From assembly GCA_021018815.1 (NCBI GenBank), contig JAITYX010000040.1, positions 5,386,501-5,450,500 on the forward strand: 64,000 nucleotides of DNA, in the 5' to 3' direction. This DNA is from Talinum fruticosum. Its lineage: Eukaryota; Streptophyta; Magnoliopsida; Caryophyllales; Talinaceae. The notes under the pieces are model-generated. The model saw only the letters and a list, made by a program, of their open reading frames with translations, made no database searches and was not told where the DNA came from. Both the position numbers and the translations under genes were made by a program. Shown here piece by piece: positions 23,127-35,050 of the stretch (position 1 is the first letter of the stretch; each line of letters starts with the position of its first letter).

Positions 23127-23600
23127 ATCTCCCCTTTTTGATGAAAGGCATTCCACACTCGAGATAGAAACTTTGTTAGTGTAAAACATGAGTTTTCATT
23201 TTCACTCAGTAGAACATATTAGAATAAGAAGTAGTGAGTGAAGATTTTCATACTCGAAGATGCATTGCGGATACTATCACTACCTATAACATTTATGCGG
23301 ATAGCACATTTAGCAAAAATAGATAAACAAATATATCGGAAGCGAGAAAAGAAATAATATAAGAGAACAAACTCGGAAAGAGTTAACTCATAAATGATTC
23401 TCGCTCAAAGAAAGAAAATTCATTCATATATACACGTAACAAAAAAATACAAAAAGAGGGTAGGCTCCCCTAAACATAACAACATCAATTTTGCTATTTT
23501 TCTCCCCTTGCATTTCATAAAAAAAACAGGGAAGAAAACATTAAAAAGATACGGTTGATGTTGGACAAAAGAAGAAAAAAACGAAAACTACGAAAAGAAA
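23127..23600 (-). other. Sir-C polypurine tract and 3' untranslated region
   Basis: The PPT is on minus (plus ATCTCCCCTTTTT at 23127-23139). The rest to 23600 is non-coding A/T-rich sequence, the counterpart of 10612-10997 in Sir-B. No ORF of note. Confidence 0.85.
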
Positions 23601-25184
23601 TTAAGATGGGGGTGCTTGGTGGTGCTGAGGTGGAGGAGTGAGCAGGTGCGCCGGTGCTAGTAAGCTTGTGATGACGTGGATGACCGTGGCGGCGGTAACA
23701 CCAGGATGTCCGGCAATGGCTCAATTCTAGTTGGCTGACCCACAACTATGTCATCCTCTGCTCATCCTCCTGGAAAATCGTGGAGGCAGGTGCTTCTTCG
23801 TTTTGACCATCGTGGATCGACCAACGTCCGTAGGGTATTCCGACCCACTTAGATCGGTGTATGAGCTTATCGGCTCCGGTTCATGGACAATACCACCTTG
23901 TCCCTCTTGCTGAGCGACTTCCTCCTTCTTTTCTTCTTCTTCTTCCTTCTCTTCCTCCTTCTCTTCCTCCTTCTCCTTATGCTTGAGCTACTTTAGCCGC
24001 AACTTCTTCTTGTTTTGCCAAGGTGGAGGGAGACTTGGTCGGGCTCGAGGACTCCTCGAAGTGTCCGAGCTTTCTAGGTCCTAAGTAGCCTTAGATCTTC
24101 TTTCTTGGAGGAGCTGAAGTTCCTCTTACTGCTCCTTGATTAGTCCCTTCATCTCAAGAAGTAGATCCTGGTGCTCCCGAATCTAAGACTGAGTTTTTGA
24201 GGAAACAGAGAGTGCCCGAAATTCTTCGAACACTAAGGAGAGTTTGTCTACTAAAATTGTAGACAAAGCAACGATTGCTTGCAGAAAGAGGTTACGAGGT
24301 GGATGCACCACCTGGTGGAGGAGCGGGAGAGAGGGAGTCCGAGTTTGAGTCCGAGGAAGAGGTAAAGAGGGCTTCAATTCGACCCATGGACCCGGACGCT
24401 GAGCTTGATTTCCTGGTACCCGTATCCCGAAGTTCCTTCCCGCCTACTACAATGGCAGCCTCGGACACTGCGTTTGGGTCCGAGGGGAGGGGAACCTTAA
24501 ACTATTTAAAGACAACGAGTTAGAAGGGCTCCGAAGGGAAGAGGAGAGGATTTTTGGATTGAGCTGGCACAATAGCCATTTGCTCAAGGATGGCTGGGAA
24601 GAGGTCTACATTGTAGCCCTTGAGAATATCAAACAGAGCTTTGAGAAACTTAGAATTGGGATTTTCTTTGCTTGATTGATGAGAGAAGAAGGTTCTCATC
24701 GAAGAAAGCAAAGCGATGCAGCCTCAGTCCTCATCCGAGTCACGAGAGAAATTTTTGCATGACTCGGGGACCTCTTTGGCATATTTTTGAAGAACTCATC
24801 CGCAATCTCATTGAAAGGGATGGGATTACAGTTCAAGAAAAAGAGGAGACTTTGAAAATTCGATAAAGGCGGGAGAGGTTGATACGAACAACCATGTCTC
24901 GGACTTGTGAGGTGATGACCCCCTCGAGTAAGATAGGTTAGAGTAGAACTCAGCAACGAGTTACGGGTAAATGAACTCACCGAAGTACAAAAAGTTGTAG
25001 ACTCCATTGGTTTTGATGTGAGGCAACCACGAAAATGACGTTGTTGGGAAGAACTTGTCATCCAACGTACGGTGTTGGGTGACGAACACTTTCGAGGGGT
25101 TAGAGGTACCCTCTTGAGTTTGTTTGGTGCGAGGTTTCTTGGTCGAAACCCTAGAAAATCTTAGGTTGAACCTCTTTTAGGCAT
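23601..25184 (-). pseudogene. Sir-C extra 3' ORF (unknown function), decayed
   Basis: The minus-strand start ATG 25184-25182 gives MPKRGST, then a stop where intact copies read a Phe/Gly segment. The core is visible in 24520-25061: EIADEFFKNMPKRSPSHAKI, SKENPNSKFLKALFDILKGY and NVDLFPAILEQMA. The Pro-rich linker and Glu/Lys tail follow, with a stop (TAA) at 23603. Same unknown family as 9089-10611. No hydrophobic membrane segment is clear. Confidence 0.6.
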
Positions 25185-25190
25185 GGTGAA

Positions 25191-25231
<41 letters not shown>

Positions 25232-25760
25232 AAACGAGAGAGTAAGAGAGTGAGAGCACCGAGAATTTTGAGGGTGAGTAAGCAAGAGAGTAAGTGAGCA
25301 GAGAGTAAAGTAGTGAAATGAAGGTAAAAGGATGTTATTTATAGCGAAAAGGAATGTCCTTCAATATTCGATCGACTTGAACCTCCAACGGTCGCCTCGA
25401 GACAGTGTGACATTTCTGCTCTCCAGCAATTGGAATCCCAGTGACTTACTCCCAATAGCCAGTTCTCCGATCGGTGCGCACGGTAGAGAGGGAGAGAGAA
25501 AGAGAAAAGAGAAATTTTAAAAGAAATTTCTGAAATTCTCCACTTGTCTAGAGATGATTTCGGAAGATTTATGTCCATTTTGCTAAAAAACTAAGTCCGA
25601 CTTAGTATTGTTTCTAAATGACTCGGAAAACTAAAACCCAGAATAACTCCTAGCTCGGTTTCACTCGGTCAACTGAACCAATTGTTATTAAGACCCCAAA
25701 ACATAATATTAACACATAATCGTGCAAGACAAGTTCACTTAGAAAATCACATAATCATGC
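25185..25760 (-). promoter_or_regulatory. Sir-C pol-extra ORF spacer with internal TATA box
   Basis: Holds a (GA)n run on plus (25196-25230; CT-rich on the sense strand, ending 11 bp before the ATG) and a TATAAATA box on minus (plus TATTTATA at 25336-25343), about 150 bp upstream of the start codon. This is the counterpart of the Sir-B and Sir-D spacers. Confidence 0.5.
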
Positions 25761-26390
25761 ATTAATCATTCCAAGCTCATTCCTAGTAAAAGAAAACTTA
25801 TCCTCACTAACTAGCTTAGTGAAAATATCAACTAACTGAAATTTCATAGGAGTGAATTCAAGTTTAATATCACCTTTCTCGAGAAAATGATACCGACCTC
25901 AATATGCTTTGTCTTTAAGTGCTTGAACTGGATTCTTGGTGATGTTGATCGCACTCCGAATATCACACTTGATTGGGATAGATTTTAATAAAAGTCCAAG
26001 GTCCTTCAAATGTTTCTTGATCCATAGAATGCGAGCACAGCACGTTCCAACTACAATGTACTCGGCTTCAGCGAGTTGATAGAGCAAATGAGTTACGCTT
26101 CTTTCGGTGCCAAGATATACGGGATTGACCTAGAAAGCGGCATGCTCCTGATGTGCTCTTTCTATCAACTTTGTAACCAGCATAGTCGGCATCCGAGTAT
26201 CCAGGTGACGGTCGGTTCGAGTCTCTTAAAAACCATAGACCAAGATTTTAAGTCCCTATAAGATATCAAAAGATTCTCTTCATCGCAGTAAGATGTGATT
26301 CTTTTAGATTAGCTTAAAATCTTACAAACAGACATACACTAAACATAATGTCCGGCCTCATTGGATGCGAGATATAGCGAGAGAACCAAT
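25761..26390 (-). pseudogene. Sir-C RNase H
   Basis: The readable block 25899-26087 has QLAEAEYIVVGTCCARILWI and DLGLLLKSIPIKCDIRSAIN; the C-terminal DIFTK-like end lies at about 25800-25880 in another frame. YIVVG replaces the usual YIAA/YIAG. Frames are broken between 26090 and 26390. Confidence 0.75.
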
Positions 26391-27157
26391 CATACCTCGA
26401 TAGACTTTCCGATCTACTGCTTGACCTTTCTCATCCGAGTCTAGCTTCATGCTACTACTCATGGGTGTTGCTTGCATGTTTCACATCTTGTAGCTTATAC
26501 TTCATCAAGCAATTCCTTGGTATACTTAGATTGATGGACATAGATATCATCTTTATCTTGTCTAATTTGTAGACCAAGAAAGAAATTGAGCTCACTCATC
26601 ATGCTCATTTGGAATTCCTATCTCATTAACTCGGAAAATTCTCGACAGAGATTTTCATTAGTAACTTCAAAAATAATGTCATCAACATAAATATGAGCTA
26701 TAAGAAAGTCTTTCCCCTTGGTTTGTATGAAAAGATTTTTTCAATCGACCACTTTTGAAATCATTCTCAACCAAGAAACTACTCGATCTTTCATACCAAG
26801 CTGCGGGAGCTTGTTTAAGACCATATAGAGCCTTTTGCAATTTGAAAACATGATTTCGAAATTCGAGTTTTCAAATCCAGGGGTTGTTCCTCTTGAATGA
26901 AACCATTCAGAAAAGCACATTTGACATCCATTTGATGCAATTTAATGTTCATGATGCAAATGCAAATACGATTCTAATTGCTTCAATCCTAGCAATTGGT
27001 GAAAAGGTTTCCCACAATCAATCCCTTCTTCTTGATTATAACCTTGAGCTACAAGCCTAGCCTTATTTCTAACTACCAACCCATCCTCATCTAGTTTGTT
27101 CTTAAAAACCCATTTGGTTCCTATAACTAGGTGGTCGGAAGGTCATTTGGTCAAAGT
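26391..27157 (-). pseudogene. Sir-C reverse transcriptase with intact YVDD
   Basis: Minus-strand blocks in several frames: a [16 protein letters not shown] motif near 27040, HQMDVKCAFLNGFIQ near 26930, [12 protein letters not shown] near 26800, the catalytic YVDD at 26678-26689 (TAT GTT GAT GAC), and a FFLGLQIRQ-like segment near 26570. Stops and frameshifts make it non-functional as read. Confidence 0.8.
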
Positions 27158-27712
27158 CTATACTTGGTTTCTCTCAAATTGATTAAGTTCTTCTTGCATG
27201 GCCTCTACCCATTCAGGTTCATTTAGGGCCTCTTGTGCATTTTTGGGTTCAATTAAAGATATGAATGCAGTGAATGCACATAGATTTTGCAAAGAAGAAT
27301 CATTTCTTACCCCACTATTGATGTCAAACAAAATGTTCGCAAGTGGGTGACTCGAAGCATATTTGAATGCTCTACCTAATCTATAGTTTACCAGTCTGTA
27401 GGTTGAACTGTTTGATCTTCGATGAGTCCGAGCCTGTTGAGTTTCTTCACTTGTTTGTCCTTCAATATTCTGAGCTGGTTCTTGAGCTGGTTCAATTTGA
27501 GTCATAATGTTCGAGTTGCCTCATTACGAGTTGCTTTATTTTGACTCTGTCCGAGCTCAACTTCACAACTGTTTAATCTTTAGTAGTCCGAGCCTGCTGA
27601 GTTTCTTCACTTATTTGTCCTTCAACATTCTGAGCTGGTTCTTGAGTTGGTTCGATCTGAGTCATAATGTTACGAGTTACCTCATTCTGAGTTTCTTCAC
27701 TCTTTACAGAGA
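27158..27712 (-). pseudogene. Sir-C integrase-RT linker with 161 bp tandem duplication
   Basis: 27158-27505 reads on minus as MTQIEPAQEPAQNIEGQTSE... FKYASSHPLANILFDINSG, then [20 protein letters not shown] (start of the RT domain). The linker stretch 27406-27566 is repeated imperfectly at 27567 onward (period about 161 bp), including the phrases ctgagctggttcttgag and gagtcataatgtt. The duplicate ends at the integrase deletion junction (27712/27713). Confidence 0.75.
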
Positions 27713-27980
27713 TTTCACCACATAAATCCATATGCAACAGCTCAAGTACTTTGGATGTGGAAACACTTTAGAGAGGTTTGAAAGATAATCTGACTTGTTT
27801 CCCTTTTGTGCATGCTTTACAAATTTTATCTTTCTTACATGCACGGTTAGGTAGACCCCTAACTAAACCATGAGATGCAAACTTTTTGATACTGTGCATG
27901 ATAACATGACCTAGTCTACGATGCCATGTCTAAGAATCATCATCCAATAATGCTTTTAAACAAGATAAATTCGACTTGGA
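27713..27980 (-). pseudogene. Sir-C integrase N-terminus; catalytic core deleted
   Basis: The minus strand shows WHRRLGHVIMHSIKK-like HHCC sequence, PNRACKKDKICKACTKGKQV and the start of the core (LLHMDLCGEIS). The sequence then jumps at 27713 straight to the linker, losing roughly 0.55 kb that in Sir-F (59360-59940) encodes the rest of the core with the second Asp and the Glu. Integration function is therefore absent. Confidence 0.8.
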
Positions 27981-28340
27981 ACGAAAGGGGAAGAGTATAG
28001 GTATTACCCGATCTCTTAACCGAGAGCTTAGTCTCTATGGTGGTTGCATCATAAATATAGCAGTTGGTTTGAGTGGATCTTACCTCTTGACCTTTGTCAC
28101 ACAATTGAGAGATGCTTGAGTAGATTATACGTTAATCCCTTGACAAGATAGACTGGGCTGACCAGGTTGTCTCCTTTCCCAATCTTGCCAATACCAACTA
28201 TCTTGCCCTTACTGTCATCTCCAAAAGTGACTTTGCCTCCTTTAAAATCTTCTAACTTAGAAAAGAGTCTTGAATCTCCGACTTGTGGCGTGAGCATCCA
28301 CCGTCTAAGTACCAATGACCTTTCGTCCTTTTACGAGTTA
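27981..28340 (-). pseudogene. Sir-C aspartic protease
   Basis: 28097-28315 reads LEDFKGGKVTFGDDSKGKIV, GIGKIGKGDNLVSPVYLVKG and LTYNLL. The catalytic motif reads Y-L-D-G-G-C on minus: the Ser codon region is CGG (plus CCG at 28301-28303) where Sir-A right copy has CAG. A later frame break truncates the C-terminal part. Confidence 0.75.
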
Positions 28341-28996
28341 CCTACAAGTCGAAACACACTAATCCTTCTCACTTCCTCTAACAAACCCAGTAACTCCGTT
28401 TACTATGGTCCTATTCTAAGGAAGAAGACTCTTGGGAACCCAGATTTGAATGACTTTGAGTTTGGTCCGATTCTCGGTCTTCTTTTTAAAAAGCTGAGTC
28501 TGTGTCTCTTTCTTTTGAAAATATTTTCTTTTATAAACGAGTGGAGCGGGTTTTCTCCTATAAATGGGTCCGGGCTCAAACCTCCTTTCATTCTTATGAA
28601 TAGGACCATGCTCAGCTTTCCTGAACTTCACGGTTCCGGAATCCTTTTGAAAATATTTGAGTAGGAATTAGATTCCTCCTCCTCGTTAAAACCAAGTCCT
28701 TCTTTCGTGAACGAGAAACATTAAGAGCCTAAAAGCATATCAAGGTTTTTCTGACCTTGTGTAAATTTCAAAACAAGCTCTTGAGACTCATTGAGCTTTC
28801 TTTTTAGATGCTCATTTTCTCTTTTGAGTGACGCGAGACTCGGTCTCATTAGTTTGAGTACTAGTCTTGAGTTCTTTCGGAGTTAGTCTAAGTTTTTCCA
28901 ATTCATTTTTCAAACAATTGCTCTCGAAGTAAGAGACTCAAGTTGTTCCTTGAATCGAGAAGAATCGGAATTGGACTTTTCTTCCAAAGTATAAAT
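28341..28996 (-). pseudogene. Sir-C gag-protease linker and gag C-terminal region
   Basis: Basic linker with GPIHKNERRFEPGPIYRRKP and KVIQIWVPKSLL on minus (28416-28631), then the coiled, Leu/Glu/Lys-rich gag C-terminal region. It stops at 28996 where Sir-D is inserted, and gag continues at 44160. Confidence 0.75.
28992..28996. repeat. Target-site duplication of Sir-D, left copy (TAAAT)
   Basis: TAAAT here and TAAAT at 44155-44159 flank Sir-D. The uninterrupted homologue in Sir-A (about 54333-54350) reads gtataaatatatctagcc. Confidence 0.93.
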
Positions 28997-30604
28997 TGAA
29001 GACTCAAACTTTATACTCACACTTTTCCGAGTTCCATCAAGGAATCGGATATACGACTTCATCTCTTATAGGGTTTTGATTTCAAGTCATTCCATGTGCC
29101 TTAGAAGCTTTTACGAGTGATATAGCATTTTCTCGATTGTTATAGAAACTATTATATATGCTTACACTTGACTCCGATCGACTCGAAAGCATATTTCTAC
29201 ATGCCACTTCACACTCGGTTTTGAGTCACTCAACACTCGGATATATCGCATGTTCAAACACTTTATTTCACAAGCATAAACTCAGGTCCGACTTTGTGTT
29301 CCGGGAATTATATTGTTAATTCACTATTCTAAGTCAAGCATACTTTGTTTGAACTTTGTTTAGTCTAGATCAAGCTTGTTTACTCGATATTCTTTATCCG
29401 ACTCGATTATATTCTAGACTGACTAAGATGGAATTTTGAGTATCATGGATATTAGACTCGAAACTTCCATTCCTTTTCCGACTCGGATAATTAATCACTT
29501 AATTATCTTAATTATGTTATTATCTCTGTCTAATCTTGGACCAAAGTATTTTATACTTTGAGAACCAAATTAATTTACTTTTGTAGGTTATTCAAATGAG
29601 GCTATCCTATTTTTGAATTACAAAAGTAACCTAGCTTCAAAACGTCAAATCACCAGCAGACAAGGCTTTTTCCACTCGTGACCTAGCCCCGGACACCGTG
29701 TCGGGGTTGTCTCGTTTCCAAAATGGGAAATCTGCAACACTAAGCTCAATGGTGGTTTCCACCTTATTTTTCAAGACACCACCGGTGGTTTTGGGACTTC
29801 CAAAGAAGTCAAGAGCCGTTGCCCGAAGTTCATATCTCAACGAGATATTTTCTCGGTGACTAAGAAAATCCATTACAACGGTCACAAGGGACTTCTAGTC
29901 AAAAGATGGACACAACGGCTAAGCTGCTTGGTCATCTATAAATAGAAGCCAACTTCCAAGACTTGAGGATTGCTGAAACAACTGTTAATACACATACTTG
30001 AGCAAAAGTCATTGTATTCATTCCCAATCTTCTAGTTACAACTCCAATTCTTTATTTATTATTTCTCTAAGTTGTAAGGTCTTGTACTCGATTACAAACA
30101 CTCTCTTTCTTACTCTCTAAGTAAGGTTCCTTGACTGAGCTGTAAGGGTTAACTCAGCTCGGTTGTCCCTAACTGTAAGGGTGATCTCAATTACGAAGTA
30201 CTAGATCGAGATAAGATAATTTCGAGTCTAGGAAAAACTTGTAAGGAGTTGTCTAATGGAGCAACTCGGGGTTGAGTCGATCTACTCGAATTTTGTGGAC
30301 TCAAAATAGTGGATTTGATTTCGTGCTTGGATTAGCACGGTCCGTGGTTTTCCGCCCCGGAAGGGTTTCCACGTACTTTCCGAGTTATTACTTTTCCGAG
30401 TGCATTCTAGACTCGGATCTGTTTCAAAGTTCCGCTTAATCTGTTTCTTCACTCTTCACCGAATTCCGAGTTAGTACTTTTCTAAGTTCATCCTTGATTC
30501 TCGCTCACCTCAGATTCATATCTATTTTAAATTTCAAGCAAATTTCATCATCACCCTATTCACCCCCTCTAGGGTGACTTAGCCTCTCCCAGAGCAAACC
30601 TTCA
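28997..30604 (+). repeat. Sir-D 5' LTR
   Basis: 1,608 bp, TGAAGACTCAAAC to GCAAACCTTCA. Core promoter TATAAATA at 29937-29944 within catctataaatagaagcc. Only one 42 bp unit start. It pairs with 42552-44154, not with the nearer LTR at 38317. Confidence 0.92.
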
Positions 30605-30606
30605 AT

Positions 30607-30618
30607 TGGTATCGAGCC
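30607..30618 (+). other. Sir-D primer-binding site
   Basis: TGGTATCGAGCC, 2 bp after the LTR; iMet-type PBS with the recurrent CAGAG-to-CGAG variant. Confidence 0.85.
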
Positions 30619-30663
30619 TAGCCTTTCGGAAAGGATCTAACCATCCAAAGGTTTAAAGATCAA

Positions 30664-32450
30664 ATGGCTCGGAACAACGGAGAGTTTGATGAAATAAGGT
30701 CTTCCAACGAGACCACCAAAGTTCAAAGGATCTAACTTCGTGCACTTGGAAGAAACTCATGGAATGTTTCCTGCTGGATCACGACGAGGATGTCTAGAAC
30801 ATTATACAAGTAGGCAACTACATTCCCATGAAGACGGAAGAAACAAGACTCGTACCTAAGACAAAGGCCGAGTTCATTGCCGACGAAGCGGAGAAGTTCG
30901 AAAGAACTTCAAGGCAATGAACATTCTGATGTGTGCCATCAGCTCAAAAGAATACAACCGAGTGTCCGCTTGTGATACGACCAAAGAAGTATGGGACACA
31001 CTGGTCAATACTTATGAAGGCATAATCCAAGTCGAGCAAGCGAAGATAAGCCAATATCTTTATAAGTATGAGCTATTCAAGATGGAGCCGGAAGAAAACA
31101 TCACTCGGATGCTCATTCGCTTTACTGAGATTACCAACAATCTCAAATCTCTGGGTAAAAAGATTTCCCACTAGGAAATGTGCAAAAAGATACTCGAAGC
31201 CTACCTAAGAAAAATAGGGTCCCAAAGTGACAGCTATCGAAGAGGCTCAAAACTTGTCTCGTACTAAAGCCGGACAAACTCATTGGGAAGCTTCTCACCC
31301 ATGAGATCCACCTAGAAGAGGAGGATGCAGAGGTCGACACCAAAAAGAACATTGTGTTGAAAGCCTCGAAACAAGAGAAGCGGATCTCGAGTTCTTCGAC
31401 TCAAAAGAGGATCCAATGGCACTCATCGCTAGAGGCTTCAAGAGAATGATGAAGCACAAGAGATGGGATAAGAAGCCAAAAGAAGAGTTCTATAAGAAAG
31501 ACAAGAAGGATAGAAAAGGTAAATACTCTTCCCCTTCAAAGTTATCTTTGACTAAGAATTACAGTCTGTTTTGAATGTGGCGAGCAAGGAACACATAGTC
31601 AAGGACTGTCCCAAGAGAAAAAGGGACAGAAGAAAGAAAAAGGCTATGATGGCCACATGAAGTGACGAGGACTCATCGGAAGATGACGAGGACTCGAGAT
31701 GACTCAAAGTGTCCGATGGCACTTTCCGACTCGAAGTGGAAACAGAGTCGAACACGGATCAATCGGACAATGAGGAAGCAAATCCTCAAGAGGCAATTGA
31801 ATACTTTCTCAAATTTTCCAAAGTTGATTTGGCCGAGTATATTTTCACTTTGGAAGAGAAGTCCAATTCGATTCTTCTCATTTTAAAGAACAACTTGAGT
31901 CAATTTCTTCGAGAGAATTTCTTTGAAAAATGAGTTGGAAAAACCGAGACTTACACTCAAAGAACTCAAGACTAGTGCTCAATCCAATGAGACCGAGTCC
32001 GAGTTACTCGAAAAAGAAAATGAGCAACTAAAGCAAACGCTCAACGAGTCTCAAGATCTTGTTTTAAAGTTTACTCAAGGTTAGAAGATCCTTGATATGC
32101 TCTTGGGATCTCAATGTGTCTCCTTCGAAAAGAAGGTCTTGGTTTTAACAAAGAGGAGGAATCTAATTCCTACTCGGATCTTTTCAAAAGGATTCCGGAA
32201 CTGTAAAATTCAGGAAGGCTGAGCACGGTCCTATTCATAAAAATGAAAGGAGGACTGAGCCCGGACCAGCTTACAGGAGAAAATCATCTCCACTCGGTTC
32301 ATAAGAGAAAAGTTTTTCAAAAGAAAGAGACACAGACTCGGTTCCCTAAATGGAAAACTCAGAATCGGACTAAACCCAAAGTCATTCAAATCGGGTTCCG
32401 AAAAACCTTCTTCCTCGAGAAAGGACCACAGTAAAGGGTGTTACTTGGGT
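30664..32450 (+). pseudogene. Sir-D gag and gag-protease linker
   Basis: ATG 30664 begins MARNNGEFDEIRSSN, then the frame breaks. 30917-31171 is open: VSACDTTKEVWDTLVNTYEG, KYELFKMEPEENITRMLIRF, TEITNNLKSLGKKISH, ending at TAG. The knuckle near 31559 starts CFECG but shifts frame because ggCGAGCaagg stands where ggCAGCaagg is expected. The acidic tract (31670-31760) has another CGAG insertion in gactcGAGatgactc. The linker 32243-32434 has the RKVFQKKETQT and KPKVIQIGF segments. Confidence 0.78.
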
Positions 32451-32499
32451 TCGTTAGAGGAAGTGAGAAGGGTTAGTTTGTCTCTGTTTTCGGGCCACT

Positions 32500-32880
32500 C
32501 GAAAAAGATCAAAAGGGCTTTGGTACCTGGACGGTGGATGCTCACACCACATGTCGGGAGACTCAAGACTCTTTTACGAGTTAGAAGAGTACAAAGGAGG
32601 AAAAGTCACATTTGGAGATGACAGCAAAGGCAAGATAATTGGGATAGGCAAGATTGGAAAAGGAGGCAATCCGGTCAGCCCAAGTATACCTTGTCAAACG
32701 GTTAAAGTACAACTTGCTTAGCATCTCTCAATCTGTGTGATAAAGGTCAAGAGGTAAGATTCACTCGGACCAACTGTTATATATCGGATGATGCTACCAA
32801 AAAGATCAAGCTCTCCGGTAAGAGATTAGGTAACACTTACATTATTCCTCTTTCGAACCGAGTCGAGCTTATCTTGTTTG
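32500..32880 (+). pseudogene. Sir-D aspartic protease
   Basis: The active-site region reads Y-L-D-G-G-C-S-H-H-M, with CGG at 32532-32534 in place of a Ser-region CAG. YKGGKVTFGDDSKGKIIGIG follows, then TKRLKYNLLSISQ-like sequence in a shifted frame. Asp is present but the D-S-G triad is altered to D-G-G, as in Sir-C. Confidence 0.72.
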
Positions 32881-33450
32881 AAAGCATCGCTTCATGATGA
32901 CTCTTGGACATGGCATCCTAGATTAGGTCATGTTAGCATGCATACTATTAAGAAACGGCATCCGATGGTCTAGTCGGAGGATTGCCTAATTGTGCTTTTA
33001 AGAAAGATACAATTTGTGAAGCATGCACAAAAGGGAAACAAGTCGGATCATCTTTCAAATCTCTGAAGACAGTTTCCACATTAAAGGTGCTTGAAATGCT
33101 ACATATGGACTTATGTGGTGAAATCCCTATTAAGAGTCTAGGAGGTAAATCATATGTACTTGGTTATTGTTGATGATTACTCACGATTTACTTAGGTGTG
33201 TTTTCTTAAGCACAAAAATGAAGCATTCAAAGAGTTCAGCAAGTTTTGTAGGAAAATCCAAGTTGAGTCTCGGACTCGGATCCGGAGAATTTGAACCGAC
33301 CATGGAAGGGAGTTCGACTACTCGGAATTCTCGGAGTTTTGTGACGAAATAACATCTCTCACAACTTCTCAGCACCCAGAACTCCTCAACGGAATGGAGT
33401 AATAGAGAGAAAGAACAGAACCCTTCAAGAAATAGCAAGGACGATGATGA
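32881..33450 (+). pseudogene. Sir-D integrase (HHCC and catalytic core)
   Basis: HHCC region: WTWHPRLGHVSMHTIKK, then 32982-33173 open with PNCAFKKDTICEACTKGKQV, LKVLEMLHMDLCGEIPIKSL and GGKSYVLGYC. The catalytic Asp of HMDL is present. The middle of the core (33180-33350) is out of frame, and NGV*-RERTEPF-type sequence near 33400 marks the Glu-containing motif. Most frame breaks are 1-base. Confidence 0.75.
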
Positions 33451-34185
33451 TTGAACACAATTTGCCTTACTATTTTCGGGCGGAGGCGATCAACACGACC
33501 CAACTATACTCCGAATAGATGCCTCATCGGACCCATTCTGAAGAAAACACCTTATGAGCTTTACAAAGGGAAGAAGCCAAATATTTACTATTTTAGACCA
33601 TTCGGATGTAAGTGCTACGTTCACAACATTGGTAAGGATCACTCGACCAAGTTTGATGCTCGGTCGAGATGAAGGTATTTTTCAGGTTATTCTTCTCACA
33701 AGCAAAGCTTATCGAATTTTCAATAAGAGAACTAACAAAGTGGAAGAGAGCATCCACGTTGTGTTTGACGAGCTTGAACAGGAGAAACCAAGTGAGTCTT
33801 CATACTCGAATTGAAGCTCAGTAGAGATGATGACGAAGCCGAGCCCACAAAGACTAAGACTCAACCTGCTCGGAATGAAGTCACTCATAATGAAGCGACT
33901 CGGAATGAGACAACTCAAGAGCTCGCTCGAGTGAACAAGCCAATGAAGAAGATCACTCGGAACAAGTTTCGAAGATCAAGCGGCTCAGCCCACAAATCTC
34001 GTGAATCGGAGAACCGGTAAAGCATTCAAGTTCACCTCTAGTCATCCACTAGAGAACATAATATCCGATATCAACAGTGGGGTAAGAATTCGTTCCTCTC
34101 TTCAAAATCTGTGTGCATTCACTACATTCATTTCATTAATCGAACCCAGAAATGCACTAGAGGCCCTTAATGAACCTGAATAGGT
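33451..34185 (+). pseudogene. Sir-D integrase C-terminus and integrase-RT linker
   Basis: 33451-33672 contains TRPNYTPNRCLIGPILKKTP, YELYKGKKPNIYYFRPFGCK and CYVHNIGKDHSTKFDARSR, the part missing from Sir-B. It then continues in other frames with NKRTNKVEESIHVVFDELEQ and the linker, ending SSLQNLCAFTTFISLIEPRN at 34160. The site gctCGGtCGAGatgaagg (33660-33675) aligns with gctAGGtCGGatgaagg in Sir-B. Confidence 0.75.
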
Positions 34186-35050
34186 AGAGGCCATGCAAGA
34201 GGAACTCAATCAATTCGAAAGAAACCAAGTCCGGACTCGACCAACCGACCTTCGACCACCCAGTTATAGGAACCAAATGGGTTTTCAAGAACAAACTGGA
34301 TGAGGGTGGAGTGGTAGTCGAAACAAAGCTAGACTTGTGGCTCAAGGTTACAATCAAGAAGAAGGAATTGATTGTGGAGAAACATTTGCACCTATTGCCG
34401 GAATCGAAGCTATTAGAATCCTGTTGGCATTTGCATCCAAGCATGCATATTAAATTATATCAAATGGATGTGAAGTGTGCCTATCTCAATGGTTTTATTG
34501 AAGAGGAAGTCTATGTCGAGCAGCCTCCTGGTTTTGAAAACTCGGAATTTTCAAATCATGTTTTCAAACTTCAAAAGGCTCTCTATAGTCTTAAACAAGC
34601 TCCTCGAGCTTGGTATGAAAGACTCGAGTAGTTTCTTAGTTCAAAATGATTTTAAAAGAGGTCGGATCGACAAGACGCTCTTTATAAAAACCAAAGGGAA
34701 AGATTTCCCTATTGTTCAAATTTACGTTGATGATATTATCTTCGGTGCTACTAATGAATTTCGTGTCGAGAATTTTCCGAGTTGATGAGTCAAGAATTCC
34801 AAATGAGTATGATGGGAGAACTCAATTTCTTCCTTGCTTTACAAATCAAATAAGACAAAGATGGGATCTATGTCCATCAATCCAAGTATACCAAGGAACT
34901 ACGAAGAAATACAAACTTCAAGATGCAAAGCATGCATCTACACCCATGAGCAACGAGTATAAAGCTTGACTCGGACGAGAAAGGTAAGGCAATAGATCAA
35001 AAACTTTATCGAGGTATGATTGGATCTTTGCTATATCTTACTTCCAGCCG
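34186..35050 (+). pseudogene. Sir-D reverse transcriptase with intact YVDD
   Basis: 34311-34631 reads [59 protein letters not shown]. The catalytic YVDD is at 34723-34734 (TAC GTT GAT GAT). Later motifs (MMGELNFFLALQIK, SKYTKE, KYKLQDAKHASTPMSN) are spread over frames. A TAG ends the clean frame just after YERLE. It is the best-preserved RT in the window but still broken. Confidence 0.85.
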
